DNA from: Acidobacteriota bacterium
GTDB lineage: Bacteria > Acidobacteriota > Terriglobia > Bryobacterales > Bryobacteraceae
Assembly (NCBI GenBank): GCA_018268935.1
Contig: JAFDVS010000050.1
Coordinates: 1 to 64,000, forward strand
DNA: 64,000 bases
Direction: 5' to 3'
In this document: positions 7,748 to 17,102 of the stretch, in pieces
Layout: each line of letters starts with the position of its first letter
How positions within the stretch are numbered: the stretch's first letter is position 1
Notes under the pieces: model-generated
The model's database searches: none
The model's input: only the letters and a program-made list of their open reading frames with translations
Told to the model about the DNA's origin: nothing
Position numbers and translations under genes: made by a program

Positions 7748-9619
7748 CTACAGCGAGAACGTCACAAACTGATCTCCGGCTTTGGCGAAGCCTTTGCCTC
7801 CGCCGGCAGCAATCGTGACGTACTGCTTCCCATTCACTTCATACGTGCAAGGCGTAGCGAAGCCGGGTGCTTCGAGTTGATGCTCCCAGAGAATCTCGCC
7901 GCTGCGCGAATCAAAGGCGCGCATCATGCCGTCCATGGTGCCCGCCATGAATACCAGTTCGCCGGCAGTGGCGATTGCTCCGCCGTCGGCATGGGTGCCG
8001 GTCTTCGGGATGCCGCGCTTCTTCAACTCGGGATACTCGCCGTTGACGGTGCGCCAGGCGAAGTCGCCTTTGTCGAGATCGATGGCGGTCATGTAGCCCC
8101 ATGGCGGTTTGATCGCGGGATAGCCTTCCGGGTCAAAGAGCCGGATGCGCTGGGTCAATTTGAACGGATAACCCGCGTCCTTCGCTTCCTCCAGCACGAT
8201 GCGATTCGTGGTTTCTGAGCTGCTGACGAAGATGCGATTCAACTTCGGATCGTGGCAGCAGCCACCCCACAACACGCCGCCTCGAAACCCTGGATGCACG
8301 ATGGTGCCCTGTTTGCTGGGAGGCGTGTAAATACGGCCTCCGCGCGATTCGGCGAAGGTCTTGGCGATGGCTGCCTGCGACTCTTTGCTGATGTTCGTGA
8401 TCTGGCTCTCATCGAAGTTGAGCCGGTTGAGCGGCGGAGGTTTCAAGGGGAAAGGCTGCGTCTTCGATAGCTCTTCGCCGGGCACGTCGGACGCCGCGAT
8501 GGGGCGCTCCTCTACGCCGTACACCGGTTTGCCTGTCTGCCGATCGAAGACGAACACAAGGCCCATCTTCGTCATCTGCGCCACGGCGTCGAACGTGCGG
8601 CCACCGTGTTTCATGGTGATGAGCGAAGGCTGGCAGGGCAGATCGTAATCCCACACATCGTGATGCACTACCTGGTAATGCCAGATGCGTTTGCCGGTCA
8701 TCGCGTCGAGGACGATGACGCAATTACCGAAGAGGTTCATGCCCTTGCGATCGCCACCGTAGTAGTCGAAAGCAGGCGAGCCGGTGGAGATGACGACCCA
8801 ACCGCGCTTCTCATCGATGCTGATGCCGCCCCAGTTGTTGGTGCCGCCGGCGGTTTTCCAGGAGTTGCCGCCCCAGGTGTCGTGGCCGAATTCGCCGGGC
8901 TTGGGGATGGTGTGAAAAATCCACTTGCGCTTGCCGGTGCGCGCATCATAGCCGCGAATGTGGCCAGGGGCCTGCGGATCGGGCGCGTCGCCGCCACCGC
9001 CTCCGGTGATTAACATGTCCTTATAGAACACGACGGGGCTGGTGTGGCGGAAGCTCAATTCCGGCCGGTCCGCGTCCAGGTCCTTTTTCAGATCGAGCGC
9101 GCCTTCGTTGGCGAAGCCGGGAATCAGTTTCCCTGTGGTGGCGTTGATGCAGAAGACCTGGTCGCGTACGGGCACGAAGATCCGCTTGTCTTTGGGATCG
9201 CCGGGATCCTGCCAGTAGGCCGCGGCGCGATTGACGCCGGCCGAGCTGCGGCGGCGCGATCCACCCGCGGGATCGAACTCCCAGAGCACCTTGCCTGTGG
9301 CTGCATCGAGCGCGCGCACACGCAGCATCGCGGTGGTGAGGTACATCACGCCGTCGATGACGATGGGCGTGCATTCGATGGTGGTGGCGGGCCGTTGCAT
9401 GGCGTCTTCGGTCGAGTGCACCCACGCCACTTTCAGATTCTTCACATTCCGGCGGTTGATCTGATCGAGCGGAGAATAGCGGCCTGCGCCTGCGTCGCCG
9501 CCATAGTGACGCCACTCGCGGGACGGGTCCGTTACGGCCGCGCGCGCGCCCGGAAGGAACCCGGCGGCGGCTGCGGCTTGAATGAAGTTACGGCGATTGG
9601 TTTGGTGCGAAGCCATCAT
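7748..9619 (-). CDS. PQQ-dependent dehydrogenase, soluble glucose-dehydrogenase-like propeller
   Basis: A 623-residue eight-bladed quinoprotein propeller exported by a Tat signal (NRRNFIQAAAAAGF). The W-docking blades are visible as repeated AATGKVLWEF / ARTGKRKWIF / AMTGKRIWHY motifs. The HHDVWDYDLP segment (Asp324-Tyr-Asp326) is the conserved catalytic region of membrane-type glucose dehydrogenases. No membrane domain or cytochrome c domain is fused, so a separate electron acceptor is needed. ATG codons occur at 9619 and 9616. It diverges from the S9 peptidase with about 20 bp between starts. The sugar or alcohol substrate is uncertain. No PQQ synthesis genes are in the window. Confidence 0.9.
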   Translation of the reverse strand: MMASHQTNRRNFIQAAAAAGFLPGARAAVTDPSREWRHYGGDAGAGRYSPLDQINRRNVKNLKVAWVHSTEDAMQRPATTIECTPIVIDGVMYLTTAMLRVRALDAATGKVLWEFDPAGGSRRRSSAGVNRAAAYWQDPGDPKDKRIFVPVRDQVFCINATTGKLIPGFANEGALDLKKDLDADRPELSFRHTSPVVFYKDMLITGGGGGDAPDPQAPGHIRGYDARTGKRKWIFHTIPKPGEFGHDTWGGNSWKTAGGTNNWGGISIDEKRGWVVISTGSPAFDYYGGDRKGMNLFGNCVIVLDAMTGKRIWHYQVVHHDVWDYDLPCQPSLITMKHGGRTFDAVAQMTKMGLVFVFDRQTGKPVYGVEERPIAASDVPGEELSKTQPFPLKPPPLNRLNFDESQITNISKESQAAIAKTFAESRGGRIYTPPSKQGTIVHPGFRGGVLWGGCCHDPKLNRIFVSSSETTNRIVLEEAKDAGYPFKLTQRIRLFDPEGYPAIKPPWGYMTAIDLDKGDFAWRTVNGEYPELKKRGIPKTGTHADGGAIATAGELVFMAGTMDGMMRAFDSRSGEILWEHQLEAPGFATPCTYEVNGKQYVTIAAGGGKGFAKAGDQFVTFSL

Positions 9620-9638
9620 CGGCAGTATATTGCAGGAG

Positions 9639-11792
9639 ATGCTATCCCGCTACTTGTTGGCGCCGCTGGTTCCGTTCGCCCTGCTTCTTGCGGGCGAGAA
9701 ACCGATGACATTTCTCGACGTGCTGCAGGTGCGCACGGTGAGCGATGGCACGTTGTCGCGCGATGGAAAATGGTTCGCCTATTCGGTGAGTTCGCTCGAT
9801 TGGAAGGCGGGGAAGCGCTTCACCGATCTGCATCTCACTGAAACGGCGACGGGCGCGCGGCGGCAGTTGACGTTCACCGCCGATAAGAACGAAACGGATC
9901 CGGCGTTCTCTCCCGATGGGCAGTGGCTGGCGTTTCTTTCCGATCGCGAGGGCGGCGCGAAGCAGGTGTACCTGTTGGCGCTGGGTGGCGGCGAGGCGCG
10001 CAAGATCAGCGATGTCGCCGGCGGCGTGACTTCGTTTGCCTGGCGGCCCGATGGCAAGCATCTCGCGCTGCTGGGCGGGCGCGACGATCAGCGGCAGATC
10101 TATCTCTGGGAGACAGGCGCCGCGGGTTATGCCAAGCAGGCTCGCAAACATGCGACACCGGTGGCGTCCTTCCGCTGGGCTCCGGATTCTTCGGCGATCT
10201 ACTTCACCGCGCCCGATGAGATCAATGCTTTGGAGCGCCGCCGGATGGAACTGAAGTTCGATGTGCGCATCGTGGATACGCCGAAGGCGCCGCTGCATCT
10301 GTGGGAACTGCCGCTGCCGGTGAACGAAGCACGGCGGCTCACTTCAGGCGCGGAGTTTTCCGTCACCGCGTTTCAAGCGGCGGAGAAGGGAGGCTGGATC
10401 GCCTTCACCGGCGCCGATCCTGATCGCCACAACACCGACATTGCTTCGCAACAGGCCGATGCGTTTCTGGTTCACGCGCCAACGGGGAAATTGGAGCGGC
10501 TGACGAAGAACAGCGTGCGCGAAGGCGTGCCGGTGGTTTCTCCCGATGGCAAGTGGGTGGCGATGACCGCTCCGGACGACTTTCAATATTTCCGCCGCCA
10601 GCGGGTGTATGTGCGATCGACCGCGGGCGGGGAATGGCGCAAAGCTCCGGGGAACAACTGGGATCACGAAGTGTCGCAACCGGAATGGTCGCGTGATGGA
10701 GCGAAGCTTTACTTCGACACCGGCGTTTCCACCAGCAGGAATGTGTTCGCCATCGATGCGGCTAGCGGAGCGATTCAGCAGTTGACCGACCGGCCGGGTT
10801 CGTTGACGGCCACCTATCATCGCGACACGGACCAGTTCATTCTTTCGGCGACCGATGCCATGCATCCGAACGATTACTACATCGCGCCGGCCGGCGCCGC
10901 CGGGCAATTGAACCGGTGGAAGAAGATGAGCGAGGCGAATCCGCAGATCAGCGAGTTCGCACTCGGCGCGACGGAGACGGTGCGCTGGAAGTCGACGGAT
11001 GGGGTGATGGTGGAGGGAGTGCTGGTGAAGCCCACCGGCTATGAGCGTGGCAAGCGCTATCCGCTGATCGTGCAGGTGCACGGCGGCCCGGCGAGCGCGA
11101 CACTGGCTGGGTTTGCCGGAAACATGGGCAGCTATCATCATGTCTTCGCGGCGGGTGGCTACGTGGTGCTGGCGCCCAACTATCGCGGGTCGACGAACTA
11201 CGGGGAAAAATTTCGCGCGCAGATCGCCGGCGATTATTTCCGCCAAGGCTACGAAGACATCATGGCGGGCGTGGATTGGCTGATCGCGCAAGGACTGGTG
11301 GATCCGGAGCGGATGGGCTACATGGGTTGGAGCGCCGGCGGGCACTGGTCAAATTGGACACTGACGCACACCGACCGGTTCAAGGCAATCTCAAGCGGCG
11401 CCGGCGCGATGAACTGGATCTCGATGTATGCGCAGAACGACAGCCAGTTCAACCGCGAGCATTATTTTTCCGGCAAGCCCTATGACAACTGGGACAACTG
11501 GTGGTCGCAATCTCCGCTGAAGTACATCAGGAATGCGAAGACGCCGACGCTGATTCATGTGGGCCATGACGACCCGCGCGTGCCGCGCCCGCAGAGCGAA
11601 GAGCTGCATATGGCGCTGAAGAAGCTGGGCGTGCCAACGGAGTTCATCGTCTATCCGCGCATGGGGCACGGGCTCACGGAGCCGCGCTTCCAGATGGTGA
11701 AAATGGTGGCCGAGTACAACTGGTTTGAGAAATGGATCAAGGGCAAGGAGAAGTGGTTCGATTGGAAGGAACTGGTGGAGTCGGTGCAATGA
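9639..11792 (+). CDS. S9-family prolyl oligopeptidase-like peptidase
   Basis: A 717-residue serine peptidase: an N-terminal beta-propeller with TolB-like FSPDGQWLAF repeats (residues about 40-430), then an alpha/beta-hydrolase domain. The catalytic triad is Ser565 (GWSAGG), Asp645 (HDDPRVP) and His677 (MGHGLTEP). The N-terminal hydrophobic segment (MLSRYLLAPLVPFALLLA) is a signal peptide or anchor, so it is probably periplasmic and cleaves short peptides. The start at 9639 is chosen for this signal. AGGAG lies directly against the ATG with no spacing, which is unusual, so a start at TTG 9630 or ATG 9582 cannot be excluded. The divergent PQQ gene shares the short promoter region. Confidence 0.9.
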   Translation: MLSRYLLAPLVPFALLLAGEKPMTFLDVLQVRTVSDGTLSRDGKWFAYSVSSLDWKAGKRFTDLHLTETATGARRQLTFTADKNETDPAFSPDGQWLAFLSDREGGAKQVYLLALGGGEARKISDVAGGVTSFAWRPDGKHLALLGGRDDQRQIYLWETGAAGYAKQARKHATPVASFRWAPDSSAIYFTAPDEINALERRRMELKFDVRIVDTPKAPLHLWELPLPVNEARRLTSGAEFSVTAFQAAEKGGWIAFTGADPDRHNTDIASQQADAFLVHAPTGKLERLTKNSVREGVPVVSPDGKWVAMTAPDDFQYFRRQRVYVRSTAGGEWRKAPGNNWDHEVSQPEWSRDGAKLYFDTGVSTSRNVFAIDAASGAIQQLTDRPGSLTATYHRDTDQFILSATDAMHPNDYYIAPAGAAGQLNRWKKMSEANPQISEFALGATETVRWKSTDGVMVEGVLVKPTGYERGKRYPLIVQVHGGPASATLAGFAGNMGSYHHVFAAGGYVVLAPNYRGSTNYGEKFRAQIAGDYFRQGYEDIMAGVDWLIAQGLVDPERMGYMGWSAGGHWSNWTLTHTDRFKAISSGAGAMNWISMYAQNDSQFNREHYFSGKPYDNWDNWWSQSPLKYIRNAKTPTLIHVGHDDPRVPRPQSEELHMALKKLGVPTEFIVYPRMGHGLTEPRFQMVKMVAEYNWFEKWIKGKEKWFDWKELVESVQ

Positions 11793-11827
11793 AAAAAGCC
11801 GCCGTCCGGGATCACCAGGACGGCGGC
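11792..11827 (-). terminator. Rho-independent terminator for the minus-strand coiled-coil gene
   Basis: A perfect 10-bp GC stem (11798-11807 pairing with 11818-11827). On the minus strand it is followed by six T (A6 at 11792-11797 on the plus strand). It lies 44 bp beyond the stop of the 11872-12768 gene and directly after the S9 peptidase stop. The T-run polarity assigns it to the minus strand. Confidence 0.88.
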
Positions 11828-11871
11828 AAGAAGGAAGAGTTTTACAGGCAAGTCAGGCGGACGAATGTTGT

Positions 11872-12768
11872 TTAGCGCGCTTCGCGAACCTTGGGAGCGG
11901 CGAGGTAGCCGACGATGCTGTCCTTGCGAACTTCGTTCACGACGAGTTCATAGGGCACGCGGGCCTTGGCCATGTAGAACTGCACCGGCTCATTCACCGT
12001 GCGGTCTTTCTTTTCCACGCGCTTGTCGTTGGCGATGAGCTCGATGGTGTAGCGGTTGCGGCGGTTGTCCATCTTCTTCAACTGCACGGCCACGTCGCCG
12101 ATGCGCTGCGGGCCCTTGGTCTTGGCGAGGTTGAATTCGAAGTAATCGCGTTCGCCGAGGGCGCGGAGGGCAGCCAGTTCCTTGGAGTTGGTGGCAATGA
12201 GGCCGCTTTGCAGGCCGAGGTCGCCACGGACGCTGCGCAGGTCGGCGATGGTCTTGTCGAGCTCGCTCTTATTGGAAGCGACTTCCGACCTCACGTTGGT
12301 GACGTCGCTGGTCAGCCCGTCCACCTTGGCGTAGGTTTGGGTGGAGGCATCCTTCATCTCGCCGAGTTGGGCGGCAAGTGTCTGGTGCTGATCATTGACC
12401 ATTTTCTGCTGCTCGACGAACTTTTTCGATAAATCGTCGGAATATTTTTTGGCGGCGTTGTTAGCGCGCGAGGCGGCATTGGCCGCCATAGCCGAACGCT
12501 CGCCGGTCTCTTCGATTTGCTTGCGGAGATCCTCCGTGACCTTGCTATAGCTCGTGTTGCGGGAGGCCACGTCCTGTTGAACGCTCACCAACTCGGTCTT
12601 GAAGGCCGCTTTCAACTCTTTCATTTGAGTTTCCAGCCGGTCCGTCTTCACGAGCAGATAGGCATTGCCCCCGGCCAAGGCCACGCTCAAGGCAAGAGCG
12701 GCGGCAGTGGGCATGTTCCAGCGATTGGTCTTCTCGGGTTGTGTAGACACACTGGTAACGTTCGACAT
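11872..12768 (-). CDS. Membrane-anchored coiled-coil protein of unknown function
   Basis: A 298-residue protein with a short cytoplasmic N-terminus, one membrane segment (AAALALSVALAGGNAYLLV, about residues 23-41), then a long Glu/Lys/Ala/Ser-rich coiled coil (about 43-205). A compact C-terminal domain (ERDYFEFNLAKTK, then a conserved-looking QLKKMDNRRNRYTIELI) follows. The start is supported by AGGAGA 8 nt upstream. It stands alone between its own terminator and the divergent ispE unit, so it is probably monocistronic. I do not recognise a named family; a periplasmic scaffolding or sensing role is only a guess. Confidence 0.75.
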   Translation of the reverse strand: MSNVTSVSTQPEKTNRWNMPTAAALALSVALAGGNAYLLVKTDRLETQMKELKAAFKTELVSVQQDVASRNTSYSKVTEDLRKQIEETGERSAMAANAASRANNAAKKYSDDLSKKFVEQQKMVNDQHQTLAAQLGEMKDASTQTYAKVDGLTSDVTNVRSEVASNKSELDKTIADLRSVRGDLGLQSGLIATNSKELAALRALGERDYFEFNLAKTKGPQRIGDVAVQLKKMDNRRNRYTIELIANDKRVEKKDRTVNEPVQFYMAKARVPYELVVNEVRKDSIVGYLAAPKVREAR

Positions 12769-13044
12769 GTTAAGGTTCTCCTCTGTTTGTTTCCTGTTTC
12801 CCGGCGCTGGATTCGCGCCGGATTTCGTGTCGAGGTATTCCGAAGACAGGCAAGCTCCCTTGCGGACTGCATTCGCCGGGCGGCCTGCCTGCCTTTCTCC
12901 CCGTGCCCTATCTAAAGCAAGCGCGGTGCCAAACTAGTAAGTGATTTCTTATCAACATTTGCGTCTGATGGAGCGATTAGAAATCAGAATTCCTTACCAG
13001 AAACGGCGGGGGTGTATGGAAGGAATTACCAGCCGTCCTGTACC

Positions 13045-14007
13045 ATGGGGGACGTGCCCCGCGCGCGCATTCCTTCTTTGGCCAAGCTGAACCTTTCCCT
13101 CGACGTCATCGGCAAACGAGACGACGGCTTCCACGAGTTGCGGAGTATCTTTCAAACCATCTCCATTGGCGACAACATCGAGATCGACTGCCAGCCGGCA
13201 AAGCACACACGGCTGACCATCGACTGCGTGCCGGAAATTCCGGACAACATTATCCTCCGCGCCGCGGACGCCGTTTTGCATCAACTGAAGCGCAAAGCCG
13301 AAATCCACTTCCGCCTCACCAAACGCATTCCAATGGGCGGTGGACTGGGCGGCGGATCATCGAACGCCGCGGCGGTGCTGCTGGCGGTGCCCGCGTTGCT
13401 GGGCAAGCCGTTGAGTCTGGACAAACTACTGCCGATCGCCGCCAAACTCGGCAGCGATGTTCCTTTCTTTCTCTTAGGCGGCACAGCCTTGGTGATGGGG
13501 CGAGGCGAAGAGCTCTATCCATTCCCCGAACCAAAGACATCATGGGGCTTGCTGATGACGCCGGGAATCCACGTTTCCACCCCCGAAGCCTACAAAGCCC
13601 TCGGCCGGGGTCCGTTGACCGCCGCGTCACAATCGCGTATCATAGATAGTTTCCAGTTACTTAGCTGGGAAATCGGGGAGGGACTTCCAGTATCATCCTG
13701 GCGGGCGTTGTGCCGTAACGACTTCGAATCAGTCGTTTTCCGGCAACATCCGCAAATCCGAAAGTGGAAGAAGAAGCTTGAGGCCACGGGCGCGCCCGTA
13801 GCTTTAATGACAGGCAGCGGCTCCGCTGTCTTTGCTTTCTTCGGAAGCAGAGAGGAAGCCAGGCATGCCGCGGAGTCGTTTCCCGCAACCGCCACTCATC
13901 TTTTTCGAACGGTGAATCGTGCGCAATATCGGGCCCTGTGGTGGAAAAGCCTGGGTCTGAACGCGCAGCCAAAAACATGGCCGCCCCAAAGCTGGTACGC
14001 AGAATGA
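13045..14007 (+). CDS. ispE: 4-diphosphocytidyl-2-C-methyl-D-erythritol kinase
   Basis: GHMP kinase that phosphorylates CDP-methylerythritol in the MEP isoprenoid pathway. Substrate Lys14 (SLAKLNLSL), the ATP loop at residues 97-106 (MGGGLGGGSS) and catalytic Asp138 (KLGSDVPFF) are all present. The C-terminal GSGSAVFAFF matches the family's third motif. From ATG 13045 it is 320 residues; a GTG start at 13012 would add 11 residues but has no spaced ribosome site. The C-terminus after about residue 290 is a little longer than usual. The stop overlaps the prs start in ATGA, so the two are translationally coupled. Confidence 0.95.
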   Translation: MGDVPRARIPSLAKLNLSLDVIGKRDDGFHELRSIFQTISIGDNIEIDCQPAKHTRLTIDCVPEIPDNIILRAADAVLHQLKRKAEIHFRLTKRIPMGGGLGGGSSNAAAVLLAVPALLGKPLSLDKLLPIAAKLGSDVPFFLLGGTALVMGRGEELYPFPEPKTSWGLLMTPGIHVSTPEAYKALGRGPLTAASQSRIIDSFQLLSWEIGEGLPVSSWRALCRNDFESVVFRQHPQIRKWKKKLEATGAPVALMTGSGSAVFAFFGSREEARHAAESFPATATHLFRTVNRAQYRALWWKSLGLNAQPKTWPPQSWYAE

Positions 14008-14948
14008 CACTCGACCGCCTGAGAATCTTCACAGGAAACGCCAACCCGAAGTTGGCCGAGGAGATTTGCCAGCATCTTGGCTGCCCGCTGGGCGCAGCCA
14101 GCGTGAAGCAGTTCATGGATGGGGAAAACTACATCCAGATCCTCGAAAACGTGCGTGGTATGGACGTGTTTGTGGTCCAGGCCACATGTACTCCGGTGGA
14201 TCGCAACATCATGGAACTGCTGCTGATGATTGACGCGCTGAAGCGCGCCTCTGCAGACCGCATCACAGCAGTGCTACCCTATTATGGATACGCTCGTCAG
14301 GACCGCAAGGACAAGCCCCGCGTTCCGATCTCCGCAAAGTTGGTAGCCAGCTTGATGGAAACCGCCGGGGCTGACCGTGTCCTCGCACTGGACCTGCACG
14401 CCGCGCCGATTCAGGGGTTTTTCAGCGTTCCGGTGGACCATCTGTTCGCCACTCCGGTCATGATCGAATACTGGATGAACGCGGATTTGCCTGGGCTGGT
14501 TGTGGTGAGTCCGGACGCCGGTGGCGTGGAACGCGCCCGGGCGTTTGCCAAGAGATTGAATGCCCCGCTGGCCATCATTGATAAGCGGCGGGAAGAAGCG
14601 AACGTGGCCGAGGTGATGCACATCATCGGCGACGTTCAAGGACGGCATTGCTTGATGATTGACGACATCATCGACACGGCGGGCACCCTGGTAAAGGGTG
14701 CCGAAGCGCTATTGGAGCATGGCGCCGAGTCGGTGTCTGCCTGCGCCACGCATGCCGTTCTCTCCGGTCCCGCTGTGGACCGGATTGCCAGTTCCAATCT
14801 GCGGGAGGTGGTGTTCGCCAACTCCATTCCGTTGCGGCCCGATGCCGAGCGGTGCCCCCGCATCAAGGTGTTGAGCGTCGCGCCGCTGCTGGCGCGAGCC
14901 ATCGAATCGATCCACGAGGAGACGAGCGTCAGCACTTTGTTCGTATAG
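14004..14948 (+). CDS. prs: Ribose-phosphate pyrophosphokinase
   Basis: Makes PRPP from ribose 5-phosphate and ATP for nucleotide, His, Trp and NAD synthesis. At 314 residues it is the normal length of class I enzymes. It shows the FMDGENYIQI segment, the PYYGYARQDRK ATP loop (about residues 92-102), LDLHAAPIQGFF, and the PRPP-binding loop LMIDDIIDTAGTL (about 218-230). The start at ATG 14004 overlaps the ispE stop by 4 bp; the open frame extends upstream, but that part belongs to ispE. rplY follows 59 bp downstream, an arrangement seen widely in bacteria. Confidence 0.97.
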   Translation: MTLDRLRIFTGNANPKLAEEICQHLGCPLGAASVKQFMDGENYIQILENVRGMDVFVVQATCTPVDRNIMELLLMIDALKRASADRITAVLPYYGYARQDRKDKPRVPISAKLVASLMETAGADRVLALDLHAAPIQGFFSVPVDHLFATPVMIEYWMNADLPGLVVVSPDAGGVERARAFAKRLNAPLAIIDKRREEANVAEVMHIIGDVQGRHCLMIDDIIDTAGTLVKGAEALLEHGAESVSACATHAVLSGPAVDRIASSNLREVVFANSIPLRPDAERCPRIKVLSVAPLLARAIESIHEETSVSTLFV

Positions 14949-15007
14949 GTTTTTGTAAGCCGCCCGGACGGCGTGAAGCGCCGGGGCGACATGCTAAGGA
15001 GTGAACA

Positions 15008-15679
15008 ATGCGTAAAGATATCACGGTCGCGGCCACCCCTCGCTCGACGCGGGGAAAGAACGAAGCACGCCGCCTGAGAGTCCAGGCCCTCAGTCCCGCC
15101 GTTGTCTATGGCGCCGGAAAAGATCCGGTCGCCGTCGCCGTCAGCCCGAAGGAACTGAACAGGATCCTGCACAGCTCGAGCGGCCACAACACGATTTTCA
15201 ACCTCGACATCCAGGGCGTGGAAAACACTCCCGTGATGATCGTCGACTGGCAGCGCGACCCCATCAAGTCGAACCTGCTGCACGCCGACCTGCTGCGCAT
15301 TGATCTTTCCAAGCGCATTCGCGTCAAGGTGCCGGTGCATCTGACGGGCGATCCGGTGGGTGTGAAGACATTCGGCGGCCACCTGGAAGTGGTGAACCGC
15401 GAAATCGCTATCGAATGCTTGCCTGACGACATTCCGGAAGCCTTCAGCGAAGAGATCGGTCACATGATGATCGGCCAGGCGTTGCGCGCCGGCGATGTGA
15501 AGCTGAGCGGCTCGATGGTGCTCACCGAGCATCCGGAACTGGTGATCGCGCACGTTGTCGGTGCGAAGGCCGAAGCCGCTGAGACCACCGAGGAAGGCGC
15601 CACTGCCGAGCCCGAAGTGATCAAGAAGGGTAAGAAGGAAGTGGAAGGCGAAGCGGAAGCCAAGCCGAAGAAGAAGTAG
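15008..15679 (+). CDS. rplY: Large ribosomal subunit protein bL25 (CTC form)
   Basis: 5S rRNA-binding ribosomal protein. At 223 residues it is the long CTC/TL5 form: an N-terminal L25 domain (residues 1-92, RSTRGKNEARRLR, VVYGAGKDP) and a C-terminal TL5 beta domain (about 98-190, VKVPVHLTGDPVGVKTFGG). A Lys/Glu-rich tail follows (ending AEAKPKKK). A typical ribosome site (AAGGAG) precedes the ATG. It lies between prs and pth, a common order because pth often follows rplY. Confidence 0.96.
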   Translation: MRKDITVAATPRSTRGKNEARRLRVQALSPAVVYGAGKDPVAVAVSPKELNRILHSSSGHNTIFNLDIQGVENTPVMIVDWQRDPIKSNLLHADLLRIDLSKRIRVKVPVHLTGDPVGVKTFGGHLEVVNREIAIECLPDDIPEAFSEEIGHMMIGQALRAGDVKLSGSMVLTEHPELVIAHVVGAKAEAAETTEEGATAEPEVIKKGKKEVEGEAEAKPKKK

Positions 15680-15690
15680 GTTCGTGATCG

Positions 15691-16296
15691 ATGGAGAGTG
15701 CGGCCGATTGGTTGATTCTTGGCTTGGGCAATCCCGGGCCGGAATACGAATCGACGCCGCACAATCTGGGTTTTCTGGCAGCGGACCGGTTGGCAGTGCG
15801 GAATTCGATTCGGATTTCGCGCCCCGATTCGCAGGCGCTGGTGGGAATCGGCGCTATTTCCGGAAGCCGTGTGGTTTTAGCCAAGCCGCAGACTTATATG
15901 AATCTGAGTGGCGGTGCGGCGCGGTTGCTGGCAGCGAAATATTCGGTGCCCGTGGACCGCTTGGTAGTTCTGTACGACGACCTGGACTTGCCTTTCGAGT
16001 CGGTGCGAATCCGGCCGAAGGGATCGGCGGCGGGCCACAACGGCATGAAGTCGCTGGTGTCCAGTCTTGGTTCGCAGGATTTTCCGCGCGTGCGGATTGG
16101 GGCTCACCCCGGTCATCCGTTACCGAGCGGGAAGGACTTTCTGCTGTCGCCCATGAAAAAGGCGTGGCGGGAAGAACTGGATTCGCTGCTTGACTATGTT
16201 GCACAGGCAGTGGAATTCCTAATTGCCGAAGGCGTCGAGAAGGCCATGACGAGGTATAATCGTCGCGCCCAAGGCTCAAACGAAGAGGAAGAATGA
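15691..16296 (+). CDS. pth: Peptidyl-tRNA hydrolase
   Basis: Recycles peptidyl-tRNA released during abortive translation. The 201-residue protein shows Asn14 and catalytic His24 (GLGNPGPEYESTPHNLGF), the KPQTYMNLSG Asn motif, the catalytic Asp region LYDDLDLPF (about residues 91-99) and GSAAGHNGMKSL. The length is normal. The stop overlaps the rpsF start by 4 bp (ATGA), so translation is probably coupled to the ribosomal genes that follow. Confidence 0.97.
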   Translation: MESAADWLILGLGNPGPEYESTPHNLGFLAADRLAVRNSIRISRPDSQALVGIGAISGSRVVLAKPQTYMNLSGGAARLLAAKYSVPVDRLVVLYDDLDLPFESVRIRPKGSAAGHNGMKSLVSSLGSQDFPRVRIGAHPGHPLPSGKDFLLSPMKKAWREELDSLLDYVAQAVEFLIAEGVEKAMTRYNRRAQGSNEEEE

Positions 16297-16763
16297 GAAT
16301 TTACGAAGAGTTGTACATCCTCCGGCCGGATGCCACCGAGGAAGATGTCGACGCCAGCGTGGAGATGGTGAAATCCATCGTCACCACCGCGGGCGGCGCC
16401 ATCGACAAAGTGGACAAATGGGGCGTGCGGAAGCTCGCCTACCGGCTCAAAAAGCTGAACGAGGGTTTCTATGTTCTGATCCAGTTTTCGGCCAAGCCGG
16501 AAGTGGTGAAGGAACTGGAGCGCCGCTTGCGCGTGTCCGATGCCGTGGTGAAGTTCATCACCGTGCGCATTGACGAAAAGCTGAAGTGGCTGGAAAAGCG
16601 CAAGAAGATCCGTGAGAAGCGCGCTGCCCGCAAGCCGCCACCCGTGGTTGGACCTCCCGCCATTCAACCTGTTCCGGCCGCACCGCCTGCCGTTGCCGCA
16701 CCGGCCCCAGGCCTGCCCGCCGAGCCACCCGTTCCGGCGCCGGATGCGCCGCCTGCTGAATAA
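16293..16763 (+). CDS. rpsF: Small ribosomal subunit protein bS6 with Pro/Ala-rich tail
   Basis: bS6 binds 16S rRNA together with bS18. The canonical fold spans residues 1-98 (MRIYEELYILRPDATEEDV, GVRKLAYRLKKLNEGFYVL). The 156-residue length comes from a C-terminal extension rich in Pro and Ala (about 110-156), which is probably disordered. It forms a unit with rpsR and rplI in the standard order; no ssb lies between rpsF and rpsR. Confidence 0.96.
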   Translation: MRIYEELYILRPDATEEDVDASVEMVKSIVTTAGGAIDKVDKWGVRKLAYRLKKLNEGFYVLIQFSAKPEVVKELERRLRVSDAVVKFITVRIDEKLKWLEKRKKIREKRAARKPPPVVGPPAIQPVPAAPPAVAAPAPGLPAEPPVPAPDAPPAE

Positions 16764-16778
16764 GGAGGATATCGAATC

Positions 16779-17087
16779 ATGGCTGAACAAAAAGGTGGAA
16801 GACCCGTTAGCGCTTCCCAAAGACCCACCGGCGGGGACAAGGCATTTGCCGCGGGCGGTAAGAAACAATATTTCCGCCGCAAGAAGGTTTGCCGTTTCTG
16901 CGTGGAAAAAGTCGACGATATTAACTACAAAGACGTGCGCACGCTTACGGCGTTCGTCAGTGAGCGCGGCAAGATCACGCCCCGCCGTATTTCCGGCGTG
17001 TGTGCTCCGCACCAGCGTCATTTGAGCGAAGCGATCAAGCAGGCCCGCAACATCGCGTTGCTGCCCTTCGCCGGGTCGAACGGTTGA
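16779..17087 (+). CDS. rpsR: Small ribosomal subunit protein bS18
   Basis: A 102-residue bS18, partner of bS6 on the 30S platform. The core begins after a Gly/Lys-rich leader at FRRKKVCRFCVEK and continues through DINYKDVRTLTAFVSERGKI and TPRRISGVCAPHQR. The N-terminal leader of about 30 residues is longer than in E. coli. The start is supported by AAGGAGGA upstream. rplI follows 15 bp downstream. Confidence 0.96.
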   Translation: MAEQKGGRPVSASQRPTGGDKAFAAGGKKQYFRRKKVCRFCVEKVDDINYKDVRTLTAFVSERGKITPRRISGVCAPHQRHLSEAIKQARNIALLPFAGSNG

Positions 17088-17102
17088 TAGGAGAAGGAAA
17101 CA